A DNA stretch of 64,000 nucleotides from Limnohabitans sp. MMS-10A-192 (GTDB taxonomy: Bacteria; Pseudomonadota; Gammaproteobacteria; Burkholderiales; Burkholderiaceae_C): the NCBI RefSeq assembly GCF_003063335.1, contig NZ_NERX01000006.1, positions 167,032 to 231,031 on the forward strand. Direction: 5' to 3'. The stretch's first letter is position 1; each line of letters starts with the position of its first letter. Below the pieces are notes generated by a model. It made no database searches. It saw nothing but the letters and a program-made list of their open reading frames with translations, and was not told where the DNA came from. Positions 18,861 through 27,417 of the stretch are shown piece by piece. The position numbers and the translations under genes are program-made.

Positions 18861-20663
18861 TCAATCGGCCGACTGCTGCAAGGCCCACATGCTGGCGTAA
18901 CGCCCCTGCAGCGCCAGCAAGGCGGCGTGGTTGCCGCGCTCAATGATGCGTCCGGCTTCCATCACCAAAATCTCGTGCGCATCGACCACGGTGGACAAGC
19001 GGTGCGCGATCACCAAAGTGGTCTTGTTCTGCGACACACCGGCCAGCTCGGCTTGGATGGCGCGTTCATTGGCCGAGTCCAGCGCCGAGGTGGCCTCGTC
19101 AAACACCAGGATCGGTGGGTCTTTGAGCAAAGTGCGGGCAATCGCCACGCGCTGTTTTTCGCCGCCCGAGAGTTTCAAGCCCCGCTCACCCACCGAGGTC
19201 TGGTAGCCCTTGGGCGTGGACGCGATGAAGTCGTGGATGCGGGCCGCGCGGGCAGCGCCCTCGATCTCGGCCTGGTTGGCGCCGGGGCGGCCGTAGGCGA
19301 TATTGTAGGCCACCGTGTCGTTGAACAGCACCGTGTCTTGCGGCACGATGCCCAAAGCCTGGCGCACGCTGGCCTGGGTCACCTGCTTGATGTCTTGCCC
19401 GGCCATGCGGATGGTGCCTTGCTGCACATCGTAAAAACGGAACATCAAACGCGCCAGGGTGGACTTGCCCGAACCCGATGGCCCCACCACGGCCACCGTC
19501 TTGCCAGCAGGGATCTCGAAGCTGATGTCCTGCAAGATGGGGCGGTCGCTTTCGTAGGCAAACGAGACATGGTCAAACACCACAGCGGGCGCCCCCACCA
19601 AGGCCAGCGGCAAAGCGCCGGGCACGTCAGCAATTTCCCGTTCACGGTCCATCAGCGTGAACATCTTGTCCAGATCGGTCAGGCTTTGTTTGATCTCCCG
19701 ATAGAGCACCCCCAGGAAGTTCAGCGGGATGTACAGCTGGATCATGAATGCGTTGATCATGACCAAGTCACCCAGTGTCATGCGCCCATCGACCACGCCT
19801 TGCGTGGCACGCCAGAGCATGGCCACCAAAGCGGTGGCGATGATCAGTTGCTGCCCGGTGTTGAGCAGGCTCAGCGAGGTCTGAGCCTTCAAGCGCGAGC
19901 GGCGCAGGCGCTCCAGGCTTTCGTCGTAGCGCTTGGCTTCAAACGCTTCGTTGCCGAAATACTTCACCGTCTCGTAATTGAGCAAAGAATCCACCGCCTT
20001 GGTGTGGGCGGCCGAATCGAACTCGTTGGCCTGTTTGCGGAACTGGGTGCGCCATTCGGTGATGCGCACCGTGAAAAAGATGTACAGGCCCAAAGCCGCC
20101 ACCGTGATCCAGGCAAACCAGACATCGAACTTCACGGCCAAAATGCTCAAGACCAGGGTCACCTCGATCAAGGTGGGAACGATGCTGTACAGCGAATAGG
20201 AAATCAGCGACTCGATGCCGCGCACGCCGCGCTCGATGTCGCGCGTCATGCCACCGGTTTGACGGGCCAGGTGAAAGCGCAAGCTCAAAGCGTGCAGGTG
20301 CTCAAAGGTTTGCAGCGCAATGCTGCGGGCCGCGCCCTGCGTGGCTTTGGCAAACACCAGCTCGCGCAACTCGGTGAAGGCCGAGGTCATGAGGCGCAAA
20401 GCGCCATATCCCAGCAGCAAGCTGGCGGGCACCAACAGCACAACGGTCGGATTGCCAGGCTTGAGGCTCATCGCATCGATCAGCTCCTTGAGCAGCAAGG
20501 GCACGCTGACGTTGGCCAACTTGGCGCCGACCATCAAAGCCAATGCGACGAGGACACGCCATTTGTATTGCCACAAATAAGGCAACAAGCGGGACAAGGT
20601 TTGCCAATCGCCCGAACGCGAGGCGGCTGGCGCCGAAGGGGTGGTTTCGCCGTGGTGGCGCAT
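18861..20663 (-). CDS. Atm1/HMT1-type ABC exporter
   Basis: A 600-residue half-transporter: six membrane helices in residues 30-330, then an ABC domain with Walker [10 protein letters not shown] near 391, signature LSGGEKQRVAIARTLL and FDEATSALD. The segment LLNYETVKYFGNE at about 230 is a hallmark of the mitochondrial Atm1 / bacterial heavy-metal branch, which exports glutathione-linked or metal-thiol compounds. A TTG at 20672 and the ATG at 20663 are both possible starts; neither has a strong ribosome site, and I prefer the ATG. Confidence 0.9.
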   Translation of the reverse strand: MRHHGETTPSAPAASRSGDWQTLSRLLPYLWQYKWRVLVALALMVGAKLANVSVPLLLKELIDAMSLKPGNPTVVLLVPASLLLGYGALRLMTSAFTELRELVFAKATQGAARSIALQTFEHLHALSLRFHLARQTGGMTRDIERGVRGIESLISYSLYSIVPTLIEVTLVLSILAVKFDVWFAWITVAALGLYIFFTVRITEWRTQFRKQANEFDSAAHTKAVDSLLNYETVKYFGNEAFEAKRYDESLERLRRSRLKAQTSLSLLNTGQQLIIATALVAMLWRATQGVVDGRMTLGDLVMINAFMIQLYIPLNFLGVLYREIKQSLTDLDKMFTLMDREREIADVPGALPLALVGAPAVVFDHVSFAYESDRPILQDISFEIPAGKTVAVVGPSGSGKSTLARLMFRFYDVQQGTIRMAGQDIKQVTQASVRQALGIVPQDTVLFNDTVAYNIAYGRPGANQAEIEGAARAARIHDFIASTPKGYQTSVGERGLKLSGGEKQRVAIARTLLKDPPILVFDEATSALDSANERAIQAELAGVSQNKTTLVIAHRLSTVVDAHEILVMEAGRIIERGNHAALLALQGRYASMWALQQSAD

Positions 20664-20704
20664 AAAGGACAATCCAGTGAATCTGCAACCATTCGATTGT
20701 GCCC

Positions 20705-21115
20705 ATGTCTGAAGCCCCCCGCCCCCAAACCGTCGCTTTACCCACAGACCAGGAGCTGGTGCTCAAAGTCATCCCCATGCCGGCCGACTGCAACGCCAGT
20801 GGCGACATCTTCGGGGGCTGGGTCATGGCCCAGGTGGACTTGGCCGGTGCCGTCTTGCCCGCTCGGCGCGTCAGGGGCCGCATCGCCACCGTGGCGGTCA
20901 ACGAGTTCATCTTCAAGCAAGCGGTCAAAGTGGGCGACATCCTGTCGTTCTTTGCCCGCATCGTGAAGGTGGGCCGCACCTCGGTCACCGTGCAGGTGGA
21001 AGTGTTTGCGGAGCGCTTTGCGCTGCAAGGTCAGTACATCAAAGTGACCGAAGCGCGACTGACCTATGTGGCCATCGACAGCCAGGGCAAGCCCTGCCCT
21101 GTGCCATCGGAATGA
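20705..21115 (+). CDS. YciA-type acyl-CoA thioesterase
   Basis: A 136-residue hotdog-fold thioesterase with the catalytic region ASGDIFGGWVMAQVDLAG near residue 31 and ATVAVNEFIFKQAVKVGDI. It hydrolyses acyl-CoA esters in the cytoplasm; YciA homologues have broad chain length range. I prefer ATG 20705 over GTG 20699. It is convergent with the next thioesterase gene and divergent from the ABC exporter. Confidence 0.9.
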   Translation: MSEAPRPQTVALPTDQELVLKVIPMPADCNASGDIFGGWVMAQVDLAGAVLPARRVRGRIATVAVNEFIFKQAVKVGDILSFFARIVKVGRTSVTVQVEVFAERFALQGQYIKVTEARLTYVAIDSQGKPCPVPSE

Positions 21116-21119
21116 ACGC

Positions 21120-21602
21120 TCAAGAGACGATGTAAGCCGCCGCGCCGGTGGACATCAAGGTGCCATCCGGGCCGCGAAACTCCATGCGCGAAGAACCCAC
21201 ACGCGAGCCCACACGCAGCGCGTTGGCATGCACGGTGAAGTACTCGCCAATGCCCGGGCGCAAATAGTCCACACGCAAATCGATGGTGCCCAGCTTGGCA
21301 AAGCGTTCCAGGCGCTTGGCGGGCGTCTCGTCCATGTGCTTGGCCGCCAGTGCCGCCATCACCGCCGCACTGCCGATGGCGTCCAGCACCGCGCTGATCA
21401 CGCCGCCATGGATGCGGTTGTAGGCATAGTGCCCCACCAGCTCGGGCCGCATGTCGATGCGGGCCTCCACCGCGTCGGGCGTGACCGTCACCAGTTTCAG
21501 ACCCAGGGTCTTGTTGAAGACGATTTTTTCTTCGTAGATCTGGCGAAAGCCTTCGATGTATTCAGGCTCAAGGACGACGGGAGTGGGGGTACGGTTGGAC
21601 AT
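21120..21602 (-). CDS. PaaI-like hotdog thioesterase
   Basis: A 160-residue hotdog protein with the family motif YNRIHGGVISAVLDAIGSAAV (about residues 61-81) and a C-terminal strand SSRMEFRGPDGTLMSTG. The HGG motif is shared by PaaI/YbdB thioesterases. It probably hydrolyses an aryl- or acyl-CoA; the substrate is unknown. It lies head to tail with the enoyl-CoA hydratase gene (94-base gap), suggesting a shared role in acyl-CoA metabolism. Confidence 0.87.
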   Translation of the reverse strand: MSNRTPTPVVLEPEYIEGFRQIYEEKIVFNKTLGLKLVTVTPDAVEARIDMRPELVGHYAYNRIHGGVISAVLDAIGSAAVMAALAAKHMDETPAKRLERFAKLGTIDLRVDYLRPGIGEYFTVHANALRVGSRVGSSRMEFRGPDGTLMSTGAAAYIVS

Positions 21603-21696
21603 CGGGTGATTTTATCGACAGGCGGCCAAGTGCCGACGCTGGGCATTTGCAGGTATGCGCCTTCAGGTCGGACACTCGCTCAGCGATGAACAGGCA

Positions 21697-22461
21697 TCAC
21701 AGCTTGGAAAAATCCGGCTTGCGCTTTTCCATGAAAGCGCCAAAAGCCTCGCGCGCAGCGGGTTCGCGCAGCATGCGGCCAAAGCTTTGGCCCTCTTCGT
21801 CCATCTTGGCCAAAACTTCCTGCTGGTAGCCACCCTTCATCAGGCGCTTGGTCTCGATCAGCGACGACAAAGGCTTGCCCGCCAGTTTGCGGGCTTGGGC
21901 CTGGGCATAGCCATTGACCTCGGTGGGCGGCACCACGCGGTTGACCAAGCCGACTTCTTGCGCTGCTTCGGCAAAAAAGGGCTCGCCCATCAGCAGCGCT
22001 TCGGCGGCGCGGTGGTAACCGAACATGCGCGGCGCCAGCACGCTCGATGCCGCTTCGGGGCACAGACCCAAGTTCACAAAAGGCATGGAAAACGCGGCGT
22101 TGTCACCGGCGTAGACCAAGTCGCAATGGAAGAGCATGGTGGTGCCGATGCCCACCGCAGGGCCGGCGACTGCAGCCAGCAAAGGTTTTTCAAAGGTGGC
22201 GATGCCGCGCAGGAAGCGGAACACCGGCGACTCATGGGTAGAGGGCGGCTGGTTCAGAAAGTCGCCAATGTCGTTGCCCGCACTGAAGATGCTTTCATGG
22301 CCCTGAAACAGCACCACGCGCACCGACGCATCGGCAGCCGCTTGCGCCACGGCATCGGCCATGGCCGCATACATGGTGGAGGTGATGGAGTTCTTTTTGT
22401 CCAGACGGTTGAAGGTGATGGTCATCACCCCTGCGTCGATGTGGGTCAGGATGTCAGACAT
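21697..22461 (-). CDS. Enoyl-CoA hydratase/isomerase family protein
   Basis: A 254-residue crotonase-fold protein. The oxyanion-hole motif IFSAGNDIGDFL sits at about residue 60 and AGPAVGIGTTMLFHCDLVYA at about 105. It likely hydrates or isomerises enoyl-CoA. The Asp in GNDIGDF and a PEAASS segment resemble the PaaG/ECI-like isomerase group more than FadB, but this cannot be settled from sequence alone. A terminator upstream of it separates it from the DUF2147 gene. Confidence 0.88.
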   Translation of the reverse strand: MSDILTHIDAGVMTITFNRLDKKNSITSTMYAAMADAVAQAAADASVRVVLFQGHESIFSAGNDIGDFLNQPPSTHESPVFRFLRGIATFEKPLLAAVAGPAVGIGTTMLFHCDLVYAGDNAAFSMPFVNLGLCPEAASSVLAPRMFGYHRAAEALLMGEPFFAEAAQEVGLVNRVVPPTEVNGYAQAQARKLAGKPLSSLIETKRLMKGGYQQEVLAKMDEEGQSFGRMLREPAAREAFGAFMEKRKPDFSKL

Positions 22462-22483
22462 GGTGGCCTCGTCTCAAAAATGA

Positions 22484-22507
22484 AAAGGCCGCCCCAATGG
22501 GCGGCGG
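22484..22507 (-). terminator. Rho-independent terminator after the DUF2147 gene
   Basis: GCCGCCC (22488-22494) pairs with GGGCGGC (22499-22505) around a four-base loop. On the minus strand it is followed by CTTTTCATTTTT. It ends transcription of the DUF2147 gene before the enoyl-CoA hydratase start. Confidence 0.8.
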
Positions 22508-22525
22508 ATGTGAAGGGAAACAGGA

Positions 22526-22966
22526 TCAGGGCGCCTTGACCCACAACTGGTTGCGCCAGAAGGGGCCGAGGAAACCGCGCACTTGCAGTTTCGCGCCGCC
22601 CTCGACCGGCGTCAGTCGCACGCGGTACAGCTTGCCCTCTTCCGGGTCGAGGATCTCGCCACCTTCCCAGTAGTCGTTGCCTGAAGACTTCTTCACGCCC
22701 CGGATGATTTCCATGCCCAGGATGGTTTGGTCTTTGCGGTCATCGGCGCATTTGTCGCATTTGGCGGCGGGGTCGGCCCCCTTGCGCAAAATCTGGCTGA
22801 CCTTGCCGCGCAGCACACCGCCCGCATCTTCGATGGTGACCACGCTTTTGGTCTCACCGGTTTTGTCGTCGATGGTGTGCCAACGGCCCACAGGGCTGCT
22901 GGCTTGGGCAGCCAGTGCCAGCAAGCTGGTGACGAGCATCGTGGCCGTGCGGAGGGTGTTTTTCAT
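22526..22966 (-). CDS. DUF2147 secreted protein
   Basis: A 146-residue protein with a signal peptide (MKNTLRTATMLVTSLLALAAQA) followed by the DUF2147 lipocalin-like domain: SSPVGRWHTIDDKTGETKS, then a CDKCADD pair and LYRVRLTPVEGG, and the terminal FWRNQLWVKA. The family is periplasmic and of unknown function. The ATG at 22966 has an AAGGAA site; the longer frame to 22993 breaks the signal peptide. Confidence 0.88.
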   Translation of the reverse strand: MKNTLRTATMLVTSLLALAAQASSPVGRWHTIDDKTGETKSVVTIEDAGGVLRGKVSQILRKGADPAAKCDKCADDRKDQTILGMEIIRGVKKSSGNDYWEGGEILDPEEGKLYRVRLTPVEGGAKLQVRGFLGPFWRNQLWVKAP

Positions 22967-22989
22967 GACAGTGTTCCTTGTTGAGCGGA

Positions 22990-24801
22990 TCATGCCAGAG
23001 CGGCGTCGGTGTCCATCAGCACCTCGCTGCCCGCACGGATGCGGCGCATCAGGCTGGAGGTTTCAGGCATCAAACGGGTGAAGTAAAAACGCGCCGTCTG
23101 CAGCTTGGCCTGGTAGAAGGGATCGGGGCGCTGCGCCTCTTCTTCGGCCTCGGCCAGTTTTTGGAGGGCAATCTGCGCCGAGCGGGCCCAGAAGTACCCC
23201 ATCACCAAATGCCCCACCACGCGCAGGTAGTCCACCGCAGCAGCGCCCACTTCGTCGGCATTGCTCATGGCCTTCATGCCCACCTCGCCGGTGAGTTGGG
23301 TGAGCTTTTGGCCCAGGTCGGCCAGCGGTCGGATGAACTCGCCCATGGCTTCGTTGGCCATTTCGGCTTTGACCAGTTGCTCGACCAACTTGCCAAACTT
23401 TTTGAGCGATGCACCCTGGTTGCCCAGCACCTTGCGGCCCAGCAGGTCGAGCGACTGGATGGTGTTGGTGCCTTCGTAGATCATGTTGATGCGGGCATCG
23501 CGCACGAACTGCTCCATGCCCCACTCCTTGATGTAGCCGTGACCGCCAAACACCTGCTGGCATTCGGTGGTGGCTTGCCAGGCGTTGTCGGTGGTGAAGG
23601 CCTTAACGATGGGCGTGAGCAGAGCCACGACTTCAGCGGCCTCGGCCCGCACGGCTTCGTCGGGGTGGTTGAGTTCTTTGTCGAGCAGCAAGGCGCAGTA
23701 GCAAGCCAAGGCACGACCGCCCTCGGCATAGGCCTTGGCCGTCATCAGCATGCGGCGCACATCGGGGTGCACGATGATCGGATCGGCGGGTTTGCCAGGC
23801 GCCTTCACACCGGTGAGCGAGCGCATCTGCACGCGGTCTTTGGCATAGGCCAGCGCGTTTTGGTAAGCCACCTCGGTCAGGCCCAGCGACTGGTTGCCGA
23901 CACCCAAGCGAGCGGCGTTCATCATCACAAACATCGCGGCCAAGCCTTTGTTGGGCTGGCCCACCATGGTGCCCACCGCCTCGTCGAGCACCATCTGGCA
24001 GGTGGCATTGCCGTGGATGCCCATCTTGTGCTCCAGACCGCCGCAGTAAATGCCGTTGCGCTCACCCACGCTGCCGTCCGCCGCCACTTTGAACTTGGGC
24101 ACCAGGAACAGGCTGATGCCTTTGCTGCCGGGCGGCGCGTCGGGCAAGCGGGCCAGCACCAAGTGCACGATGTTGGCGGCCAGGTCGTGTTCGCCCGCGC
24201 TGATGAAAATCTTTTGACCGGTGATGCGGTAAGTACCATCGGCCTGTGGCTCGGCCTTGGTGCGCAGGAGGCCCAGATCGGTGCCGCAATGTGGCTCGGT
24301 CAAGCACATGGTGCCGGTCCACTCGCCGCTGGTCAGCTTGGGCAGGAACAAGGCTTTTTGCTCAGGCGTGCCGTGCGCGTGCAGGGCTTCGTAAGCGCCG
24401 TGCGACAAGCCGGGGTACATGGTCCAAGCTTGGTTGGCCGAGTTGAGCATTTCGTAAAAACACTGGTTGACCACAAAGGGCAAGCCCTGACCACCGAACT
24501 GAGGGTCGCAGCTGAGCGAGGGCCAGCCACCGGCCACGTACTGCGCGTAAGCGGCTTTGAAACCATCGGGCGCCTTGACCTCGTGCGTGTCGCGGTTGAG
24601 CGTGCAGCCTTGGGTGTCGCCAGAAATGTTGAGGGGAAAGACCACCTCGGCCGCGAACTTGCCACCTTCTTCGAGCACCGCATTGATGGTGTCGGCGTCG
24701 GTCTCGGCGTGCTTGGGCAAGGCCTTGAGCTCGGCACTGACGTTGAACAATTCATGCAAGACGAATTGCATGTCACGAAGGGGCGGGTTGTAAACGGGCA
24801 T
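22990..24801 (-). CDS. Large acyl-CoA dehydrogenase (DmdC/FadE-like, about 600 residues)
   Basis: A 603-residue flavoprotein. The start MPVYNPPLRDMQFVLHELF is typical of a long proteobacterial acyl-CoA dehydrogenase group. The core contains MCLTEPHCGTDLGLLRTKA, ITGQKIFISAGEHD, and the catalytic Glu in MIYEGTNTIQSLDL at about residue 435, with a C-terminal helical extension. It oxidises an acyl-CoA to enoyl-CoA, feeding electrons to ETF. Some members of this group act on methylmercaptopropionyl-CoA; substrate here is undetermined. It is 25 bases after the tetR-type gene, hence in its operon. Confidence 0.9.
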   Translation of the reverse strand: MPVYNPPLRDMQFVLHELFNVSAELKALPKHAETDADTINAVLEEGGKFAAEVVFPLNISGDTQGCTLNRDTHEVKAPDGFKAAYAQYVAGGWPSLSCDPQFGGQGLPFVVNQCFYEMLNSANQAWTMYPGLSHGAYEALHAHGTPEQKALFLPKLTSGEWTGTMCLTEPHCGTDLGLLRTKAEPQADGTYRITGQKIFISAGEHDLAANIVHLVLARLPDAPPGSKGISLFLVPKFKVAADGSVGERNGIYCGGLEHKMGIHGNATCQMVLDEAVGTMVGQPNKGLAAMFVMMNAARLGVGNQSLGLTEVAYQNALAYAKDRVQMRSLTGVKAPGKPADPIIVHPDVRRMLMTAKAYAEGGRALACYCALLLDKELNHPDEAVRAEAAEVVALLTPIVKAFTTDNAWQATTECQQVFGGHGYIKEWGMEQFVRDARINMIYEGTNTIQSLDLLGRKVLGNQGASLKKFGKLVEQLVKAEMANEAMGEFIRPLADLGQKLTQLTGEVGMKAMSNADEVGAAAVDYLRVVGHLVMGYFWARSAQIALQKLAEAEEEAQRPDPFYQAKLQTARFYFTRLMPETSSLMRRIRAGSEVLMDTDAALA

Positions 24802-24826
24802 GTGAGACTCCTGGAGAAATTGAAAA

Positions 24827-25537
24827 TCAATCGGCGCGGGTTTTGCGGCGCGCCTTGGCCGCAGGCGGTACGGACGTATCGGGGGCCACGGCGTAGCGAG
24901 AGAGGATGTGCGAAAAGCCCTGGCGTGCACGCCCGGTGGCGGCCGGGTTGCGCAAAAAACGGGCTTCGTAATGCAGCGCCAGAATCAGGCCATGGATCTC
25001 GAAAGCGATCTGGTGGGCATCGGCCTGGCGGCTGAGCTGGCCTTCGGCCTGCGCCAGCTCCACAGCGCGGCGCAAGGCGGTTTGCCAGGTGGCCACCGAC
25101 GAGGCCAGCGCATCGCGCACAGGCCCCGTGCGGTCGTCAAACTCCACCGCACCGCTGATGTAGATGCAGCCCGAATCGATCTCGGCCGAGGTCTGCACCA
25201 TCCAGTTGTCAAACATGGCCTGCAGACGCGGCACACCCCGAGGCTTTTGCATGGCCGCATAAAACACTTCGGCTTCAAAGCGGTCGTGGTATTCGCGGAT
25301 GACGGAAATTTGCAGTTCTTCGCGGGAGCCAAAGTGGGCAAACACGCCCGACTTGCTCATGCCCGTGACTTCGGCCAGCGCGCCGATCGACAGGCCTTCG
25401 AGGCCAATTTGCGAAGCCAGCCCCAAAGCGGCATCGATGATCACGGCCTTGGTTTGCTGGCCCTTGATCAAGACACGGCGACCGGTTTCAGGCACCGGCA
25501 GGCGTTGAACTTTGGAAGGAGGTTTGCGATCGGTCAT
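24827..25537 (-). CDS. TetR-family regulator of the acyl-CoA dehydrogenase gene
   Basis: A 236-residue regulator with a TetR helix-turn-helix (IGALAEVTGMSKSGVFAHFGSREEL, about residues 48-72) and a helical ligand domain ending in a basic tail (AKARRKTRAD). ATG 25537 (MTDRKPPSKV) is used. It is followed directly by the acyl-CoA dehydrogenase gene, and a perfect-armed palindrome lies just upstream, so autoregulation of this operon in response to an acyl-CoA is likely. Confidence 0.88.
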   Translation of the reverse strand: MTDRKPPSKVQRLPVPETGRRVLIKGQQTKAVIIDAALGLASQIGLEGLSIGALAEVTGMSKSGVFAHFGSREELQISVIREYHDRFEAEVFYAAMQKPRGVPRLQAMFDNWMVQTSAEIDSGCIYISGAVEFDDRTGPVRDALASSVATWQTALRRAVELAQAEGQLSRQADAHQIAFEIHGLILALHYEARFLRNPAATGRARQGFSHILSRYAVAPDTSVPPAAKARRKTRAD

Positions 25538-25545
25538 GGCGGATG

Positions 25546-25569
25546 AAAATAGAACGGTCGTTCTATTTT
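25546..25569 (-). promoter_or_regulatory. TetR operator palindrome
   Basis: AAAATAGAACG and CGTTCTATTTT form perfect 11-base arms around GT, eight bases before the regulator's ATG. Its A/T flanks can also serve as a -10 box. This is the expected site for the adjacent TetR protein. Confidence 0.8.
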
Positions 25570-25656
25570 GCACCAAAACCAATGCAAATCCGGGAAGCCC
25601 TGAAGCGTTCAGGGTAAATCGGGAGGGCCGTCACTGGCGCTCACGAGGGAAAGCGG

Positions 25657-25720
25657 CTCCCGGAGCAAGTCCGGGATGACAGCACTTGTGGGTCACCCCG
25701 GGTGAAGACCCGGGGTCCAT
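25657..25720. repeat. REP-like inverted pair (copy 2)
   Basis: CTCCCGGAGCAAGTCCGGGATGAC at 25657-25680 and GTCACCCCGGGTGAAGACCCGGGGTCC at 25692-25718 are two hairpins of the same family as at 11.26 kb, here with the GTCA ends facing inwards. They fill the gap between the TetR gene and the FAH gene and could act as a transcription barrier. Confidence 0.75.
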
Positions 25721-25749
25721 CGGTGTCGCTCAGCCCATGCCGAGCAAAC

Positions 25750-26613
25750 TCAGGCCTTGAACGCGACCACTTTCTGGGTTTGCTCACCCAGGCCTTCAAT
25801 GCCCAAACGCATCACATCGCCGCGCTTGAGATACACCGGTGCGGGCTTGCCGTCCACCTTGACGCCCATGCCCACGCCCGGAGGGGTGCCGGTGGTGATG
25901 ATGTCGCCGGGCTCCAGGGTCATGAACTGGCTCACATAGCTGACCAACTTGGCCACGCCAAAGATCATGGTCTTGGTGTTGCCAGTCTGGTAGCGCACGC
26001 CGTTCACGTCCAGCCACATGCCCAGGGCTTGTGGGTTGGGCACTTCGTCGCGTGTGACCAACCAAGGACCCACGGGGCCGAAGGTGTCGCAACCCTTGCC
26101 CTTGTCCCAGCTGCCGCCCAACTCCAGCTGGTATTCGCGCTCGCTCACGTCGTTGACCACGCAGTAACCGGCCACATGGTTGAGGGCTTCTTTTTGGGTC
26201 ACGTAACGGGCACGGGTGCCGATCACGATGCCCAGCTCGACTTCCCAGTCAGACTTTTTGGAGCCCTTGGGCAGCATCACGTCGTCGTCTGCGCCTTGAA
26301 TGCAGGAGATCGCCTTGGTGAACACGATGGGCTCTTTGGGAATCGGCATGCCCGATTCGGCCGCGTGGTCGGCGTAGTTCAGGCCGATGGCGATGAACTT
26401 GCTGGTCGATGAGATGGGCGTGCCAAAACGCTTTTTGCCACGCACCAAAGGCAGCTTGTCGGTCTTGACCTTGGCCAGTTTGGCCAAGGCCTTGTCGTTC
26501 AGCAACTCAGGCGTGATGTCTTTGACCACGCTGCTCAGGTCGCGCAAACGGCCGTCGGCGTCGATCAGGCCGGGTTTTTCTTTGCCGGGTTGGCCATAAC
26601 GAACGAGTTTCAT
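25750..26613 (-). CDS. Fumarylacetoacetate hydrolase family protein
   Basis: A 287-residue FAH-fold enzyme. The N-terminus MKLVRYGQPGKEKPGLID is typical of the sugar-acid branch, and the core has IAIGLNYADHAAESG, EVELGIVIGTRARY and NDVSEREYQLELGG, with the metal-binding Glu/Asp residues kept. Close relatives hydrolyse 2,4-diketo-3-deoxy sugar acids (L-fuconate or L-rhamnonate routes) to pyruvate plus a hydroxyacid. Position as last gene of an enolase-SDR-SDR-FAH operon supports that role. The exact substrate is not determined. Confidence 0.85.
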   Translation of the reverse strand: MKLVRYGQPGKEKPGLIDADGRLRDLSSVVKDITPELLNDKALAKLAKVKTDKLPLVRGKKRFGTPISSTSKFIAIGLNYADHAAESGMPIPKEPIVFTKAISCIQGADDDVMLPKGSKKSDWEVELGIVIGTRARYVTQKEALNHVAGYCVVNDVSEREYQLELGGSWDKGKGCDTFGPVGPWLVTRDEVPNPQALGMWLDVNGVRYQTGNTKTMIFGVAKLVSYVSQFMTLEPGDIITTGTPPGVGMGVKVDGKPAPVYLKRGDVMRLGIEGLGEQTQKVVAFKA

Positions 26614-26639
26614 AAATACCTTTCAATGCTGGAACAGAA

Positions 26640-27398
26640 TCAATACGTGGAACGGCCACCGGACAGGTCAAAGACCGCGCCGGTGGAGAAGGAACATTCT
26701 TCGGTGCTCAACCAAGTCACCATGGCGGCGACTTCTTCGGGCTCGCCAAAGCGGGCCATCGGGATTTTAGAGAGCATGAACTGGATGTGCTCGGGCGTCA
26801 TTTGATCAAAGATCGCCGTCTTCACAGCCGCAGGGGTGACACAGTTCACACGCACACCGGTGTCGGCCAGCTCTTTGCCCAGCGATTTGGTCAGGCCAAT
26901 CACCGCCGCCTTGCTCGCGCTGTAAGCGCTGGCATTGGGGTTGCCGTCCTTGCCTGCCACCGAGGCGATGTTGACGATGCGACCGTAGTTGCGCGCCTTC
27001 ATGTGGGCGCTCAGTTCGCGGCAGCAGTGGAACAAGCCATGCACGTTCACATCGAACACCTGCTTCCAGGCGTCCAGAGGGTAATCCCACACCTTGACGT
27101 TGGGGCCAGTGATGCCGGCGCTGTTGACCAGCACATCCACACCGGCCAGCGCCACCGTTTGCGCCGTGGCATTCACCACCGAGGCGTGGTCGGCCACATC
27201 AACCTGCACCGTGTTGACCACGGCACCCAGCTGGCCCTTGCGCAGCTGCTCTGCAGCGGCCGCCATGCCTGCCACATCGCGGTCCCAGATCGTCACCCGT
27301 GCACCCGAAGCCAGCATGCGCTGCGCAATGGCAAATCCCAAGCCGGTGGCAGCACCGGTGATGACCGCGTGGCGGCCTTTCATGTCAAGCAAGTTCAT
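26640..27398 (-). CDS. Short-chain dehydrogenase/reductase (sugar-acid operon, SDR 1)
   Basis: A 252-residue classical SDR with the nucleotide motif TGAATGLGFAIA at residues 14-25, NSAG near 90, and the catalytic SAYSASK segment (Tyr and Lys near residues 154-158). Such enzymes in comparable operons oxidise an aldose (for example L-fucose or L-rhamnose 1-dehydrogenase), but that role is inferred from context. It starts 19 bases downstream of SDR 2. Confidence 0.85.
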   Translation of the reverse strand: MNLLDMKGRHAVITGAATGLGFAIAQRMLASGARVTIWDRDVAGMAAAAEQLRKGQLGAVVNTVQVDVADHASVVNATAQTVALAGVDVLVNSAGITGPNVKVWDYPLDAWKQVFDVNVHGLFHCCRELSAHMKARNYGRIVNIASVAGKDGNPNASAYSASKAAVIGLTKSLGKELADTGVRVNCVTPAAVKTAIFDQMTPEHIQFMLSKIPMARFGEPEEVAAMVTWLSTEECSFSTGAVFDLSGGRSTY

Positions 27399-27417
27399 GT
27401 GTGTCTTTCTGAGGAGA

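Noticed and set aside
18927..20966. Plus-strand open frame of 679 codons opposite the Atm1-like exporter
   Set aside because: Antisense shadow without motif or ribosome site; the minus strand encodes a complete ABC exporter.
22978..25035. Plus-strand open frame of 685 codons opposite the acyl-CoA dehydrogenase
   Set aside because: Antisense shadow; composition and lack of motifs argue against a real protein.
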